Below are positions 54,301-62,969 of a DNA stretch of 64,000 bases, one piece after another. Under the pieces are notes generated by a model, which ran no database searches, was not told where the DNA came from, and saw only the letters and a list, made by a program, of their open reading frames with translations. Each line of letters begins with the position of its first letter. Position 1 is the stretch's first letter. The stretch is from Yamagishiella unicocca (Eukaryota; Chlorophyta; Chlorophyceae; Chlamydomonadales; Volvocaceae): NCBI GenBank assembly GCA_003116995.1, contig BDSL01000028.1, positions 930,001-994,000 on the forward strand, given 5' to 3'. Made by a program: the position numbers and the translations under genes.

Positions 54301-54451
54301 CGCCGACCGCCTGCCCTCCCTCTGTGTCCCCACCCTCAGGGTGGTCAACAAGGAGTGGGAGTACTCGCACAAGCGCGGCTTCAAGTGCACATACGACCGC
54401 GGCATCCTGCACGTCTACTTCAACTTCAAGCGCACGCGCTACCGCCGCTGA
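45316..54451 (+). CDS. CACTIN: Cactin, spliceosome-associated protein
   Basis: Seventeen exons join in phase to 753 residues, close to animal Cactin: 45316-45477, 45779-45934, 46454-46525, 46812-46922, 47270-47416, 48038-48126, 48331-48470, 48948-49054, 49319-49450, 49687-49872, 50412-50587, 52307-52493, 52851-53006, 53243-53355, 53599-53713, 53995-54095, 54340-54451. The N-terminus is Lys/Asp-Ser rich (RS-like). TFVWAKKIERELESG and EIEKVRKRQADREEEKARRE match the family start. The middle contains DPEYWEAVLKRLQVHKAKA. The C-terminal 125 residues are the conserved Cactin domain: YFNRVHTGYEWNKYNQTHYD, GPPYEDIAFRVVNKEWEYSH and GILHVYFNFKRTRYRR. Cactin acts in pre-mRNA splicing fidelity and gene silencing in other eukaryotes. 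Exon 12 is placed at the last of 29 repeated acceptors. Several introns carry private tandem repeats. Confidence 0.94.
47440..47540 (+). repeat. Three copies of GGAAACCCGTAGGTCGG in Cactin intron 5
   Basis: Three copies, each preceded by GACA or GGA, separated by G-rich spacers and starting about 30 nt after the exon 5 donor. Confidence 0.85.
47690..47750 (+). repeat. GGAAACCCGTGG-family repeat in Cactin intron 5
   Basis: GGGTTCGAGGGAAACCCGTGGATGTCCG followed by an A-run and AACAGAAGTTTTGAG. It matches the copies in FKBP intron 4 and membrane-protein intron 7, again in the sense orientation. Confidence 0.85.
48785..48935 (+). repeat. ~27-bp tandem repeat at the exon 8 acceptor (Cactin intron 7)
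   Basis: About five units of CCCTGCGCCCGTTCTTGTCT plus GTTACCC. The last, truncated unit leads directly into the acceptor TCGTCCGCAG. Confidence 0.85.
49203..49310 (+). repeat. 18-bp tandem repeat at the exon 9 acceptor (Cactin intron 8)
   Basis: About six units of CTTCCGAAACCATGGCCG. The last unit grades into the acceptor ACGTCCTTCAG. Confidence 0.9.
49937..50072 (+). repeat. 32-bp tandem repeat in Cactin intron 10
   Basis: Four to five units of AAGGGCCCGGGGGGTTCGAG plus GAAGACCCGTGG. The unit contains a version of the recurring GGAAACCCGTGG motif. Confidence 0.9.
50283..50372 (+). repeat. GTGTGG/GTGGGT-rich tract in Cactin intron 10
   Basis: Simple GT/GGGT repeats about 40-130 nt upstream of the exon 11 acceptor. 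Confidence 0.75.
50905..52323 (+). repeat. 49-bp minisatellite made of duplicated 3' splice sites (Cactin intron 11)
   Basis: The unit is TCCCGCCTCCGAAACCACCA, CCTACCAG and GGCGCTCGCGCTGCTCC plus C-rich filler. The first CTACCAG ends at 50937 and the last at 52306. The 1369 nt between them equal 25 units of 49 bp plus 3 of 48 bp, so there are 29 copies. The last CTACCAG is the predicted exon 12 acceptor, and the 17 nt after it are both exon start and repeat. No stop codon occurs in any forward frame across the array, which explains the very long overlapping ORFs; these are not genes. Confidence 0.95.
52684..52800 (+). repeat. 10-bp tandem repeat (AGGTAGATGC) in Cactin intron 12
   Basis: About eleven units, with A/C alternation at position 8 in some. 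They end about 50 nt before the exon 13 acceptor. Confidence 0.9.
54139..54192 (+). repeat. 17-bp repeat (CAGCCTTAGGGGCTCGG) in Cactin intron 16
   Basis: Three consecutive units, the last slightly diverged. Confidence 0.8.
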
Positions 54452-55083
54452 GGGCCGCATAGCAGGGGTCCGCCTGGGGTTGTGGGGATCATCTACGCCA
54501 GGGAGGGCGGCGGCTGGGCATGATAGGAAGCCCGTGGGTCGGCCCATGGGTGGGCGAGGCCGAGGGCCTTCGGCGATGCATGCCCCGCCATCGAAGCCGG
54601 GCAAGTTTTGTTTCTGACAACGCAGCTCTGCCTCTGGACTTGTTCAGACTGTTCTGTGACTTTTTCGGGTTGCTATCTGGCAAAGTGTTGACCAACATGA
54701 CTGTCGTGCTTCATTCACCGACCGACCGACCATTCGTTACATGGATACGGTAGTGTCCGGTAGGCGACGCGGACGGCTGCATCAGGTTTATGAGGCGCAC
54801 TCCATCGCGGCGTCAGACATGGCATTGGCATGGCGTGTGGGATTCACGGGAAGGAGAGTTCAGAGAGGAGAGAGTGACCTGCCTGGGGACGCACGGTTTG
54901 GGAAGAACGTTGTGAGCAGTGGGTGCTGCTTCATTTCCTTGTGCCGGGACAATCCTTTGGTAGGTCGTTATCCCAATGCCCCGGGCGCCGCCATGCGATG
55001 GCGTAGATCACAACTACTGCGTGTTGCCGAGAGCCGGTTTTTCGTCCTTGCTTTGGAGAGCTTCACCAACAAAGTGACGGTGA

Positions 55084-55088
55084 TTGTA
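55084..55088 (+). terminator. TGTAA poly(A) signal candidate of Cactin
   Basis: It lies about 630 nt past the Cactin stop codon. The distance is long, so the assignment is tentative. Confidence 0.35.
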
Positions 55089-55539
55089 AAAGCCGAAACG
55101 TGAAGAGAAGCTATGGAGGGTGTGCGGGTGAGTAGTAGTACTTGTTGCGGGTGAGGTTGGCGCTGATAATGAACTTACAGGGCTCGCACGTCGTAGCAGA
55201 GCTGCTTGCCTGCCTTGCGCAAAACAACACCCCGCTGAGTCCCCAGGTACCTTTGACCACCCACACCACCCACCAGCACCGCCTAAAACACTCCGAATGA
55301 TGAAGTATACATGCTGCCATATAGCTATCACCACAACTATGGATGTCCTTGAGCAAATTGGTTCACTTGCAGCGGTGCGCCGGACATACAGCGGGCAGGC
55401 GAGGAGGACCACTGCTCTGCCGCCAATCCATGCCTGCTCTGAACCATCCGTGGCTGCGGCGGCCTACACCTTCGCCTCTCGTTGAATAGTTCAAGTACTA
55501 GGAGAGGGACAAACGTCGCGAAGGTCTTCAGGCTACTCC

Positions 55540-55590
55540 CATGCGCCCGATGGCTCTACCTTCTGGTCTGGGGCCCACTGTAACAGTTAT
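55540..55590 (+). repeat. Dispersed ~60-bp element, copy 4 (5'-short)
   Basis: Begins at CATGCGCCCGATGGCTCTAC and ends CCCACTGTAACAGTTA. Confidence 0.75.
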
Positions 55591-55673
55591 TACCATGCAA
55601 GCCCTACGGGGTTTCTGGTGGTTTGCCATACCTCGGTCGACTGGTTTGTTTTCTTTTTGAGCCTCTTTCAATG

Positions 55674-55735
55674 TCAGGCGATGCGCCCGATGGCTCTACC
55701 GTATGGTCTGAGCCCCACTGTAAGAGTTGCTGCCC
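55674..55735 (+). repeat. Dispersed ~60-bp element, copy 5
   Basis: GTCAGGCGATGCGCCCGATG ... CCCCACTGTAAGAGTTGC, about 85 nt right of copy 4 in the same orientation. Confidence 0.8.
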
Positions 55736-56718
55736 CCTTACGCACCGCACTCATCCCGGGTACTATTACCGCCAGGCGCCAGCACCCCTTGGCAGCCGTT
55801 CAACCAGGTTCCAGCTCCAAGGCAAGCAAGGTTTCGATACCGGTACCGTCCTCGACTGGAAGATAGCTGCTTCCGGACGCCGTCCAGTACCAAGCGAGTG
55901 AGCGTCAGAGTCACACCGCCAGCTAGCGCACCTGCGACAATGGCTTGGGGGGCCCTCCCGTCTGGCAGTCAAGGGCAGGTACGGTAGGGCGGTGCGCGCT
56001 GCAGCCGCTCCTGCTTACTTCCTCTGGCCACAGACCCTCACGTGCCCTTCTCGCTGCCAACAGGCACTAGGCGCGTGAGTCGCAAAGGCAGGAACGGTAT
56101 CTACCGCATCTTCGCGCCGAGTCACACTAGGAAGCCGAACACTCCGACATTAGGTTTGCCACATGCTTCAATTGTACAATTTGTTTCCTTTGCACTCGTC
56201 AGCGGAAGCGCGGTCCATCGCTGTCCTGTGAGGTAGGGACCAAACCGTCCAAGGACAATTCGACTCGATAAATGTCTTGAGTCCCTTGATTCGACTCGAT
56301 GAGCGCCTCAAGTGGTATACTACATGTGATGGTTTAAGCCATGTACTAACGAAATGGAATCCACCGACCACTCTTATGGCCGATCCCCCAACGCGGTCTA
56401 TGTATGCGTCCTGTTTAGGTCTTGATTGGCCGAAGGGTGCCCAAGCGGCACAATGAAATGCCGGGCCAATCGAAACTGAAACGGCTAACCCTCGATAGCT
56501 GAGGGCGGCAGAACACCCGTTCCGGTAACGGAAAATTGTGACGAACTAGCGTGGCTCCGATCGTGTTGGACCCGTAGCGCCCAGACCCTCCAGAGGAGTG
56601 CCAAACCCCCACCAATGGCCACCAAGCCATCCGTCCTCTTAGGCTTCCAGCTGCTCGTGGTGAGCCAGATCATCACATGAGATGTTTTGCGACGGAGGAG
56701 GGTGTGTGCGTGGTACTT

Positions 56719-56785
56719 GTTGTAACGGTTACAGTGGGTTCCAGACCAAGAGGTAGAACCATCGGGCGCATCGCCTGACACTGAG
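56719..56785 (-). repeat. Dispersed ~60-bp element, copy 6
   Basis: Reverse copy: GTAACGGTTACAGTGGGTTC ... CCATCGGGCGCATCGCCTGA. Confidence 0.8.
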
Positions 56786-56994
56786 GAATACGGAGTGGTA
56801 CTGTTGCGGACATCGTCGAGGGCCCCGGAACACGGGGTAGGGCCATCATGCGCGCAAGGCCGAGGAATGGTGGAGGTACATGGTAACGCGGGGTTTCCCA
56901 GGTCCCATGGAATTCCCATGCGTCCTTCGGACACTCTGTTGGTGCGCCTCTTCATGGATTGCCGCCAGGAAAGATGAACGACCAGATGAACGGC

Positions 56995-57110
56995 TTGTTG
57001 CACAGATTGCACCATCCTAGCATCTAGAGGTGAAACGGCCTGGTTCAGTCGGCATAAACGACCAGGCAGTTTCACCATCGAGATGCTAGGATGGTGCAAC
57101 TTGTGCAGCA
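56995..57110. ncRNA. Long hairpin (miRNA-precursor-like or MITE)
   Basis: The left arm (about 56995-57043) and the right arm (57062-57110) are near-complementary over about 48 nt. Both contain GCACCATCCTAGCATCT or its complement, and GGTGAAAC..GCCTGG pairs with CCAGGC.GTTTCACC. The loop is 18 nt. There are about six mismatches or bulges. The size and imperfect pairing suit an algal pre-miRNA, but a short inverted-repeat transposon would look the same. Confidence 0.5.
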
Positions 57111-58495
57111 CTGCAGGGGCGTACTGGGCTGCCAAGGCTGTGCCGGCAGACCCCAAACAAATTGATTCACGCGCTTACGGCAATTATCACGGCAACCACG
57201 CTGAGAAACGAACCCTTTCTTCAGCCAAATCCGCACAGTGTGTCGAGTGACGCCTTGCCTGAGAGCCTGACCCTGTGCCATGAGCCGTGCTTTCTCTTGC
57301 CTGCTGTGAGAAGGCAACCTCCTACAGGGCGGATGCTGCAGAGAATCCACTGGTCCCAGTCCAGCCCAGTCGTTGTGAAATTAGTTGGCCTAGGAATAGT
57401 GTGCGCTAGAAGTTATCATCGAAGCAGGTGCCGTTCCTTTGTCGCAGTGGAAATGAGGCCTGAAGTACCTGCGCAATCCTTCCTTGGTAGTGTCCCTTTG
57501 GAGACGAGTCTTGCAATTCCATGCAAGAGTAGAGAAATACTGATTGCCGGGCTCGACAACAGAAAATTCTGGCTCTGCACCTTCGGCTCGTAAAGTAGTT
57601 CTCGTTGGTCGCGAGCCGGGATAATATGCCCAAATCGACAGCGACGCTGACGACAGACGTGAATAACAGTCACAACAAAGAGGACCCTGTATGGCTGCCA
57701 GCTATCACTAAAGCGGATCCTGTATGGCTACCAGCTAGCACTGGCTGCATCGCGTAAAGTCGCGAAGGTACGATGCCGCCGAATGGACGATACCCAGACA
57801 GCAAAAATACTATGCAGACGCGATAACATCACGCCTTAAGCGGTTGCCACTGAACGCCTGCCATCATTTCTTCATTTTTCGTGCCCGTAAGAGGCCAACG
57901 TACTTGATGTAGCTGGTTAGTCTACGACTTAAAAACCGCTACACTCGAGCGGTGATTCGGCAAGCGCCAGTATGGCATTTTTCACAGCCTTCGACTTGCA
58001 AAGAAATATTCCTAATTTTCGCTTTTATAAACGCAGGACCTGAACGAATTGGACCATTCTGTGATTGTGCACTTGTGACAAGAGACAATAATAAGTTTTA
58101 AAGCTCACGATTAGGTACGACACGGTGGGCGCGCTTGCGCTGCCACCAATGTCCTCCGACCGGCTCACAATTATGATAGTGTAAACCCGTAAGGTCGCTA
58201 CACCTGCAAGCGCCGCTGGTATTGCTGGTCTGATACAGGACGCATCGTCCTTCGGCAGCCGTCCGTGGCAGTCCGTGAGTGGTAAGCGATTGCGGCGGCA
58301 TCCGACATGTAGTAGTGGAATACGGAGCTTGTATATGATATTGAATGTAATACCATTCCGGAGAGCCTAAATTTGTGCAAGGGCGGTCCTTGGCACCTTA
58401 AGTGACAGTTTCAAGATTGTACTGATCCGTCGACCACTAACCTGCAGGACAAGAGCAATAAATCCAGCATTGCGACTCTCTGACTTCCTGCCGCA

Positions 58496-60493
58496 ATGAA
58501 GCGGCCTTCACTGCGGGCGCAGCGGCCAGGCGCAGCGTGGAACGTCGTACTAGTTATCAGCTTTATGCTGGTGACCCGCGCCTACGCAGCGGTTCCATTT
58601 TCACCACCACCACCACCTCCACCTCCTAACGACCCGCCCAGCCCTCCTCCACAACTGCCGCCCAGCCCACCGCAACTGCCGCCCAGCCCACCGCAACTGC
58701 CACCCAGCCCACCGCAACTGCCGCCAAGCCCACCACAACTGCCGCCGAGCCCATCGCCGAGCCCACCGCAACTTCCACCGAGCCCACCGCAACTGCCGCC
58801 AAGCCCACCGCAGCTGCCGCCAAGCCCACCACCACAACTGCCGCTCAGCCCACCGCAACCACCTCCAAGCCCACCACAACTGCCGCCCAACCCACCACAA
58901 CTGCCACCCAGCCCATTGCCTGAACTGCCGCCAAGCCCACCGCAACTGCCACCAAGCCCACCGCAACTGCCGCCCAGCCCACCGCAACTGCCGCCCAGCC
59001 CACCGCAACTGCCGCCCAGCCCACCGCAACTGCCGCCCAGCCCGCCACCACAACTGCCGCCCAGCCCACCGCAACTGCCGCCCAGCCCACCGCAACTGCC
59101 GCCCAGCCCGCCACCACAACTGCCGCCCAGCCCACCGCAACTGCCGCCCAGCCCACCGCAACTGCCGCCCAGCCCACCGCAACTGCCGCCCAGCCCGCCG
59201 CCACAACTGCCGCCCGGCCCGCCACCACAACTGCCGCCCAGCCCGCCGCCACAACTGCCGCCCAGCCCGCCACAACTGCCGCCCAGCCCACTGCCGCAAC
59301 TGCCACCCAGCCCACCACAACTGCCGCCAAGCCCGCCGCCACAACTGCCGCCCAATCCTCCACCACAACTGCCGCCCAGCCCACCGCAACTGCCGCCCAG
59401 CCCACCACAACTGCCGCCCAGCCCACCACCACAACTGCCGCCCAGTCCGCCACCGTTCAGCCCGCCGCCTTTACATCCTCCCAGCCCAACCCCAAGCCCA
59501 CAGCCCAGTCCACCGCCTGAAGCTCCACCCAGCCCACCGCCCAGCCCTGCCCCCAGCCCACTGCCTCCGAGCCCGCCACCCAGCCCACTCCCTCCCATTC
59601 CGCCGGCCACACCTCCGCCCAGCCCGCCCCCTGGCCTGCCGCCAAGCCCACCGCCTCCATGGCCACCCAGTCCACCACCTCAACCGCCATCTAGTCCCCC
59701 TCCTTCCCCTTCGCCGAGTGCTCCCCCCTCGCCTCCGCCACCACCGCCACCCCCCCTGAAACCCGCATCACCCTCATCGCCGCCAACTTTGTCATCACCA
59801 CCACCACCGCCACCACCCCTGAAACCCGTATCACCCTCATCGCCGCCAGCCTTATCATCACCACCACCACCACCACCTCCAGGCCCGCCACGGTCACCAT
59901 CTCCGCCAGCACAGCCGGCACCTGGCCTACCACCACCGGCCCCCCCATCACCCGTAGCCCCGCCTTCGGCCCCCCCATCACCTTCTCCCCTTGCACCTGC
60001 ACCGGTGGCGCCCTCGCCCAGCTCCCCCCAACCACTTCCACCGCAGCTTTCAGCTCCTCCAGGGTCTCCTGCTCCGGTCGCACCGCCAACGAATCCGCCC
60101 AGCCCCCAGTTGCCCAGCTCCCCACCATCACTTCCACCGCAGCCTTGGAGCCCACCAGGGTCCCCTGCTCCGGGCACACCGCCAACGGATCCGCCCAGCC
60201 CCCAGTTGCCCAGCTCCCTCCCAATACTTTCGCCCAGCCCTCACCTTCCTGCTCCGAAATCGCCGAAGCAACGGGCTCCTCCTCCGCCTCCCGAATCGCG
60301 CTTTCCAGCCGCCAACACCGTCTGGCCGTCAGGCGCCACCTCTGCTAACGACCCCAGCGGTGCGTCCCAGCCCCGGGGCGCCATTAGGAACATTATTGGC
60401 GAACCTCCCGCAACAGAAATGGCACTCACGAAGTGCAGGATGAAGTACGACGACTTTGTCGCCTCCAACGCCTGGATTCCGCCAAACAACTAT
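58496..60493 (+). CDS. Proline-rich extracellular-matrix glycoprotein, exon 1 (gene continues to 61391)
   Basis: Exon 1 (58496-60493, 666 codons) splices in phase 0 to exon 2 (61056-61391), giving 777 residues. Residues 1-31 are a signal peptide ending AYA. Residues about 35-330 are mostly PPSPPQL heptads, likely hydroxylated and glycosylated in the secretory pathway. Residues 330-590 are SPPPP-type modules. From about residue 600 the sequence changes to an ordinary composition ([20 protein letters not shown]), which begins a C-terminal domain completed by exon 2. The layout recalls volvocine hydroxyproline-rich cell-wall proteins and pherophorins, but the C-terminal domain lacks pherophorin motifs I would recognise. 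Confidence 0.85.
58640..59455 (+). repeat. 21-bp coding repeat (PPSPPQL heptads)
   Basis: About 38 tandem or near-tandem copies of CTGCCGCCCAGCCCACCGCA-type units, each coding one PPSPPQL heptad, with occasional extra Pro codons. Confidence 0.9.
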
Positions 60494-60621
60494 GTGAGTC
60501 ATGCTGTGGCCCATTTGAGGATCTTGGTCCCGGCCTAGGGGGTGCCTAGCTCTGCGGACGCGTTGACTTGTTGCCCGCAGTTGTGCGTTGCCTTAGGTTG
60601 GGATCTTACCGCACTAGTAGT

Positions 60622-60682
60622 AATCGTTACAGTGGGACCCATACCAAAAGATAGAGCCATCGGGCGCACCGCCTGCCACGGA
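60622..60682 (-). repeat. Dispersed ~60-bp element, copy 7 (glycoprotein intron)
   Basis: GTAATCGTTACAGTGGGACC ... CCATCGGGCGCACCGCCTG, between the two glycoprotein exons. Confidence 0.75.
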
Positions 60683-61055
60683 ATGTACTGGACGTGCGAG
60701 CTCAGGATCGCGCCATGACCCGACCGGCTCCAATGTTCCGACAGTTTCTTCGACTAGGCTACGCATGCCACGCTAGCAGGACCTGACCGGCCGTAATTAT
60801 GCGCTAGCTGCATTCCGTACACATGACACAGCGACACTATATGCCTTTTGCTTCTTTCGTGGGTGGGTCTGCGACACGCCGTGGATGGCGCAAAGCAGTA
60901 ACAAGTTATCGTTACACAACATCGCACGACATCGTAGCGCCGGCGAGGATACCGGTACCAACCATACTTGCACGATTGATACAACAGACGCCACTCAGAG
61001 GCCCAGTACTGACGCTCAGCCCGCACATTCCGCACCCCTGCTTTCGCGACGCAAG

Positions 61056-61391
61056 GTGAACCGCTGGGGCGAGGCAAGCTTCCCCGCGGATCAGGACACT
61101 CGGTACAGCGCGATCGGCAGCTTCGTGTTCTCTATCGTAGTGCAGGGCAGGCAGAAGCCGTTCGTCTTCAGCAGCATTGAACTGATTTCGAGGAATGACA
61201 TGGGCGCGCTCAGCGTTGCAATCAAGCAGAATGTGACGGCTAGATCCCTGAAGTGCGGATGGAACCGCGTCTTCCTGCCTCCTTCCCTTAACCTGCTGAG
61301 CACCAGCATCACGGCCATTCGCTTCAACTTAGCTGACGGCAAGAAGAAGCAGCCCGCCATCGGCGGAGTTGGCCTGGAGCCCAAACAGTAA
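61056..61391 (+). CDS. Proline-rich glycoprotein, exon 2: C-terminal globular domain
   Basis: The acceptor GACGCAAG/GTGAACC at 61055 keeps phase with exon 1, so the junction reads PPNNYVNRWGEASFP. The 111 residues encoded (for example SFVFSIVVQGRQKPFVFSS and TSITAIRFNLADGKKK) alternate hydrophobic and polar residues, as in a beta-sandwich. I do not recognise the family. An extra small exon between 60494 and 61055 cannot be excluded; the open frame extends left to 60885. Confidence 0.72.
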   Translation: MNRWGEASFPADQDTRYSAIGSFVFSIVVQGRQKPFVFSSIELISRNDMGALSVAIKQNVTARSLKCGWNRVFLPPSLNLLSTSITAIRFNLADGKKKQPAIGGVGLEPKQ

Positions 61392-61548
61392 CTGAGTTGT
61401 TCGTTTCGAAGCTTGCGGAGGGTGTGCCGTACGTAAATTCGCTTAGTGCTTGGAGTGACATCCAGCTATCGGTTTTGTTCGTCCTATTAATATACAATTT
61501 GTGTAGCAGGAAACAGCTACGGGTGCGGGGTTTCGTATCTGTTGTTGT

Positions 61549-61606
61549 ATTGTTACAGTGGGCTCCAGACCTTAAAAGGTAGAGCCATCGGGCGCATCGC
61601 CTGACT
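61549..61606 (-). repeat. Dispersed ~60-bp element, copy 8
   Basis: TTGTTACAGTGGGCTCCAGA ... CCATCGGGCGCATCGCCTGA, about 160 nt past the glycoprotein stop codon, perhaps in its 3' UTR. Confidence 0.8.
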
Positions 61607-62537
61607 GACACGTATGTGATGGTGGATTTGTTTCTGCTTGGGCTCGTGTGTATGCCAAAAGTCGATGTCAATTTGCATCGTAGGCGAGTATTCAGTTAGA
61701 TTGCCCCACCTGGGAAAGCTCAGCGGTCCCTTGGGTACTGTGAAGTGGCTGTGACTACTACCATGAAAAGGCGCGGAATCGTCGTCTAGGGGACGCATAT
61801 GCCCAACAGCAGGGGACACCCAGGACCAAGCGCAGGCGAGGCGCAACACGCGTGTGACAAGTCACCAAATATTAATGCGTTCCTATTATTGCCGCGTTGT
61901 TGGCAGGTAGAGCTGTACGTTTACAGTCTCCTTTCAGACCTCATGCTGCAGTTAGTGATGACGCCAGGTTTCGGGGAATGGGTGCCGGTGCCTGCTGTGG
62001 CTGTGTGAGGGACATGAGGGTTATGGCTGTACGGCGGCTGCACGGATGAAACTCAATGTGTGTGGGATCGTGTAGCTGACATGGACGCCCGGACTTGGCA
62101 AAGGCCCCAACATGCCCCAATGGGTCATCGCCACATCACGCCACGTTGAAGGTTGTTTGGACTATTTTGCTTGCAGCAAGCGAGAGCAGGTGCGCGCGAA
62201 TCGGTTTTTGGGCCATAGCCCCTGCGCGGAAAAACCTTGTACGAAGTGACTTGAGCCGAGGATGCGTTAGCCTACGTGCTCATTTCTGCAAGAAAACCCA
62301 CTTAAGCAAGTAAAAAGGACACCATACCTCGTAATGTAACTTTTCGGTGTTGGCCATGACGCCTCCGGAACAAGCCACGCTGGCATGAACGCATGATGCA
62401 TGGCCTGCAGTAGTCAGCCCGATGCGCGCTGGTAGTAACTGCTTTATTCGCCTCCACCGGCCAGCCAGGAGCCTCGCTACCCGCTGCGTAGCGGGCATGT
62501 CGCCCCAGCTCCCGGCGACGCTGCACCTGGCCAGGGC

Positions 62538-62969
62538 ATGGGCTGCCGAGCATCCTCAGAGGACCTAGACATGCAGCCTGCGTCGGCGAGCTTGGGCGGA
62601 ACCCAGCAGACGACCCAAGGACACCTCGAAAAGCACAACAGACGCCGGGCAAAATCAGGGCAAGCGGGGGGCCCCAGAAAACGGGGCCACCCCGTACGAC
62701 AAGCCAGCCCTAGCAGCCAGCAGGAAAGCCCCCAAAGGCGCAGGAACATACAAGACAGGATATCCCGCCGCGCCCAAGGCGGCGGGGCCCCAATAAAAAT
62801 CCAACCAGGCACCTCCCACCCGCGAAACAACGCCCTACCCAAGCAACCGGCCAACAAAGGGAATTTCAGCACGACGGGCAGTCCCAACAAACATCACGGC
62901 ATGGGCCTTTCCTCTTGTTCTGGGTTCGCCCGGGCTTGGGGACACTGTAACATCTCCATATCATCTTAA
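62538..62969 (+). other. Low-confidence ORF in a C/A-rich island
   Basis: 143 codons from ATG, rich in Arg, Gln, Pro, Ser and Gly (for example RAKSGQAGGPRKRGHP). No homology was recognised. It could be part of a retroelement ORF1, a chance ORF or an exon. Confidence 0.18.

Larger units (their letters stand above)
54452..58495. other. 4 kb intergenic region with dispersed elements and a hairpin
   Basis: No gene was recognised. It holds three copies of the 60-bp element (55540, 55674, 56719) and the hairpin at 56995-57110. A minus-strand open frame (57350-57072) contains VTRHTVRIWLKKGF, which faintly recalls a helix-turn-helix of a transposase, but it is too short to support. The end of the region must hold the promoter of the glycoprotein gene. 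Confidence 0.45.

Noticed and set aside
57072..57350. Minus-strand ORF with a helix-turn-helix-like stretch (VTRHTVRIWLKK)
   Set aside because: It is too short, has no further transposase motifs and reads into one arm of the hairpin; it was not called as a gene.
58582..59690. Long minus-strand Gly-rich, Trp/Arg-rich and Val/Ala-rich ORFs opposite the glycoprotein
   Set aside because: They are antisense shadows of the PPSPPQL coding repeat; the plus strand has a signal peptide and a coherent gene.
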